From assembly GCA_002284615.2 (NCBI GenBank), contig MU070088.1, positions 71,741-99,789 of the forward strand: DNA of 28,049 bases. Reading direction: 5' to 3'. The stretch's first letter is position 1. Every line of letters begins with the position of its first letter. Of the stretch, positions 28,030-28,049 are shown piece by piece. The translations under genes were made by a program, and so were the position numbers. The notes under the pieces are model-generated. The model was not told the origin of the DNA, did not search any database, and was given only the letters and a program-made list of their open reading frames with translations. Origin of the DNA: Dunaliella salina (lineage: Eukaryota > Chlorophyta > Chlorophyceae > Chlamydomonadales > Dunaliellaceae).

Positions 28030-28049
28030 GTGTGTGTGTGTGTGTGTGT
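28030..28049. repeat. TG microsatellite at the right edge
   Basis: About ten TG dinucleotides run off the end of the window. Their full length is unknown. Confidence 0.9.

Overview
The window looks like repeat-rich nuclear DNA of a chlorophyte green alga, probably from the Chlamydomonadales. The evidence is a spliced RlmN-type (organelle-like) gene end, tRNA-Ala genes with internal Pol III promoters and no encoded CCA, CAG/poly-Q stretches, and non-LTR retrotransposon debris with both an APE-type and a restriction-like endonuclease. That two-nuclease combination is the hallmark of Dualen/RandI elements, described from Chlamydomonas. The species is not determined. Isolated N bases mark it as a draft assembly.

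Layout. 1-414 is an exact 69-bp tandem array running off the left edge. It grades into degenerate satellite (415-1010) that probably sits in an intron. 1410-2617 is the last exon of a radical-SAM RlmN-like methyltransferase with a long Gly/Ser-rich tail. 2618-3660 has no recognisable gene. 3668-4992 (minus) holds a poly-Q gene, best read with one 125-bp intron.

5.77-17.1 kb and 22.6-27.3 kb are a graveyard of non-LTR elements on both strands. Two families can be told apart. Family A has an APE endonuclease with linker (25.28-27.26 kb, plus), an RT (7.57-8.99 kb, minus), the region after the RT (7.26-7.57 kb, plus) and CCHC/restriction-like endonuclease (RLE) copies a, b and g. Family B has an RT thumb (10.54-11.92 kb), an RNase H (14.40-15.04 kb) and CCHC/RLE copies c, d, d', e and f. 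All copies carry frameshifts, stops or lost catalytic residues. Interleaved with them are two diverged copies of an element-like protein joining a PHD-like finger to a domain with a methyltransferase-like Pro-Pro/Asp-Asp-Glu signature (11.94-13.55 kb plus, 8.99-9.90 kb minus). This is the most novel-looking coding material in the window.

16.57-18.18 kb and 21.52-23.13 kb form a near-perfect inverted repeat of about 1.6 kb arms. Each arm carries one intact tRNA-Ala(AGC) gene, and even an ambiguous N is mirrored. The 3.3-kb spacer holds a minus-strand, gag-only Copia element (two 165-bp LTRs, polypurine tract, CCHC Gag) inserted in a CAAGT-rich repeat, plus a foldback MITE-like element. The right end (27.26-28.05 kb) has no firm gene and ends in a TG microsatellite.

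The host genes that look functional are the RlmN-like exon, the two tRNA-Ala genes and perhaps the poly-Q gene. The rest is decayed mobile DNA, with clear traces of nested, head-to-tail and tail-to-tail insertion.
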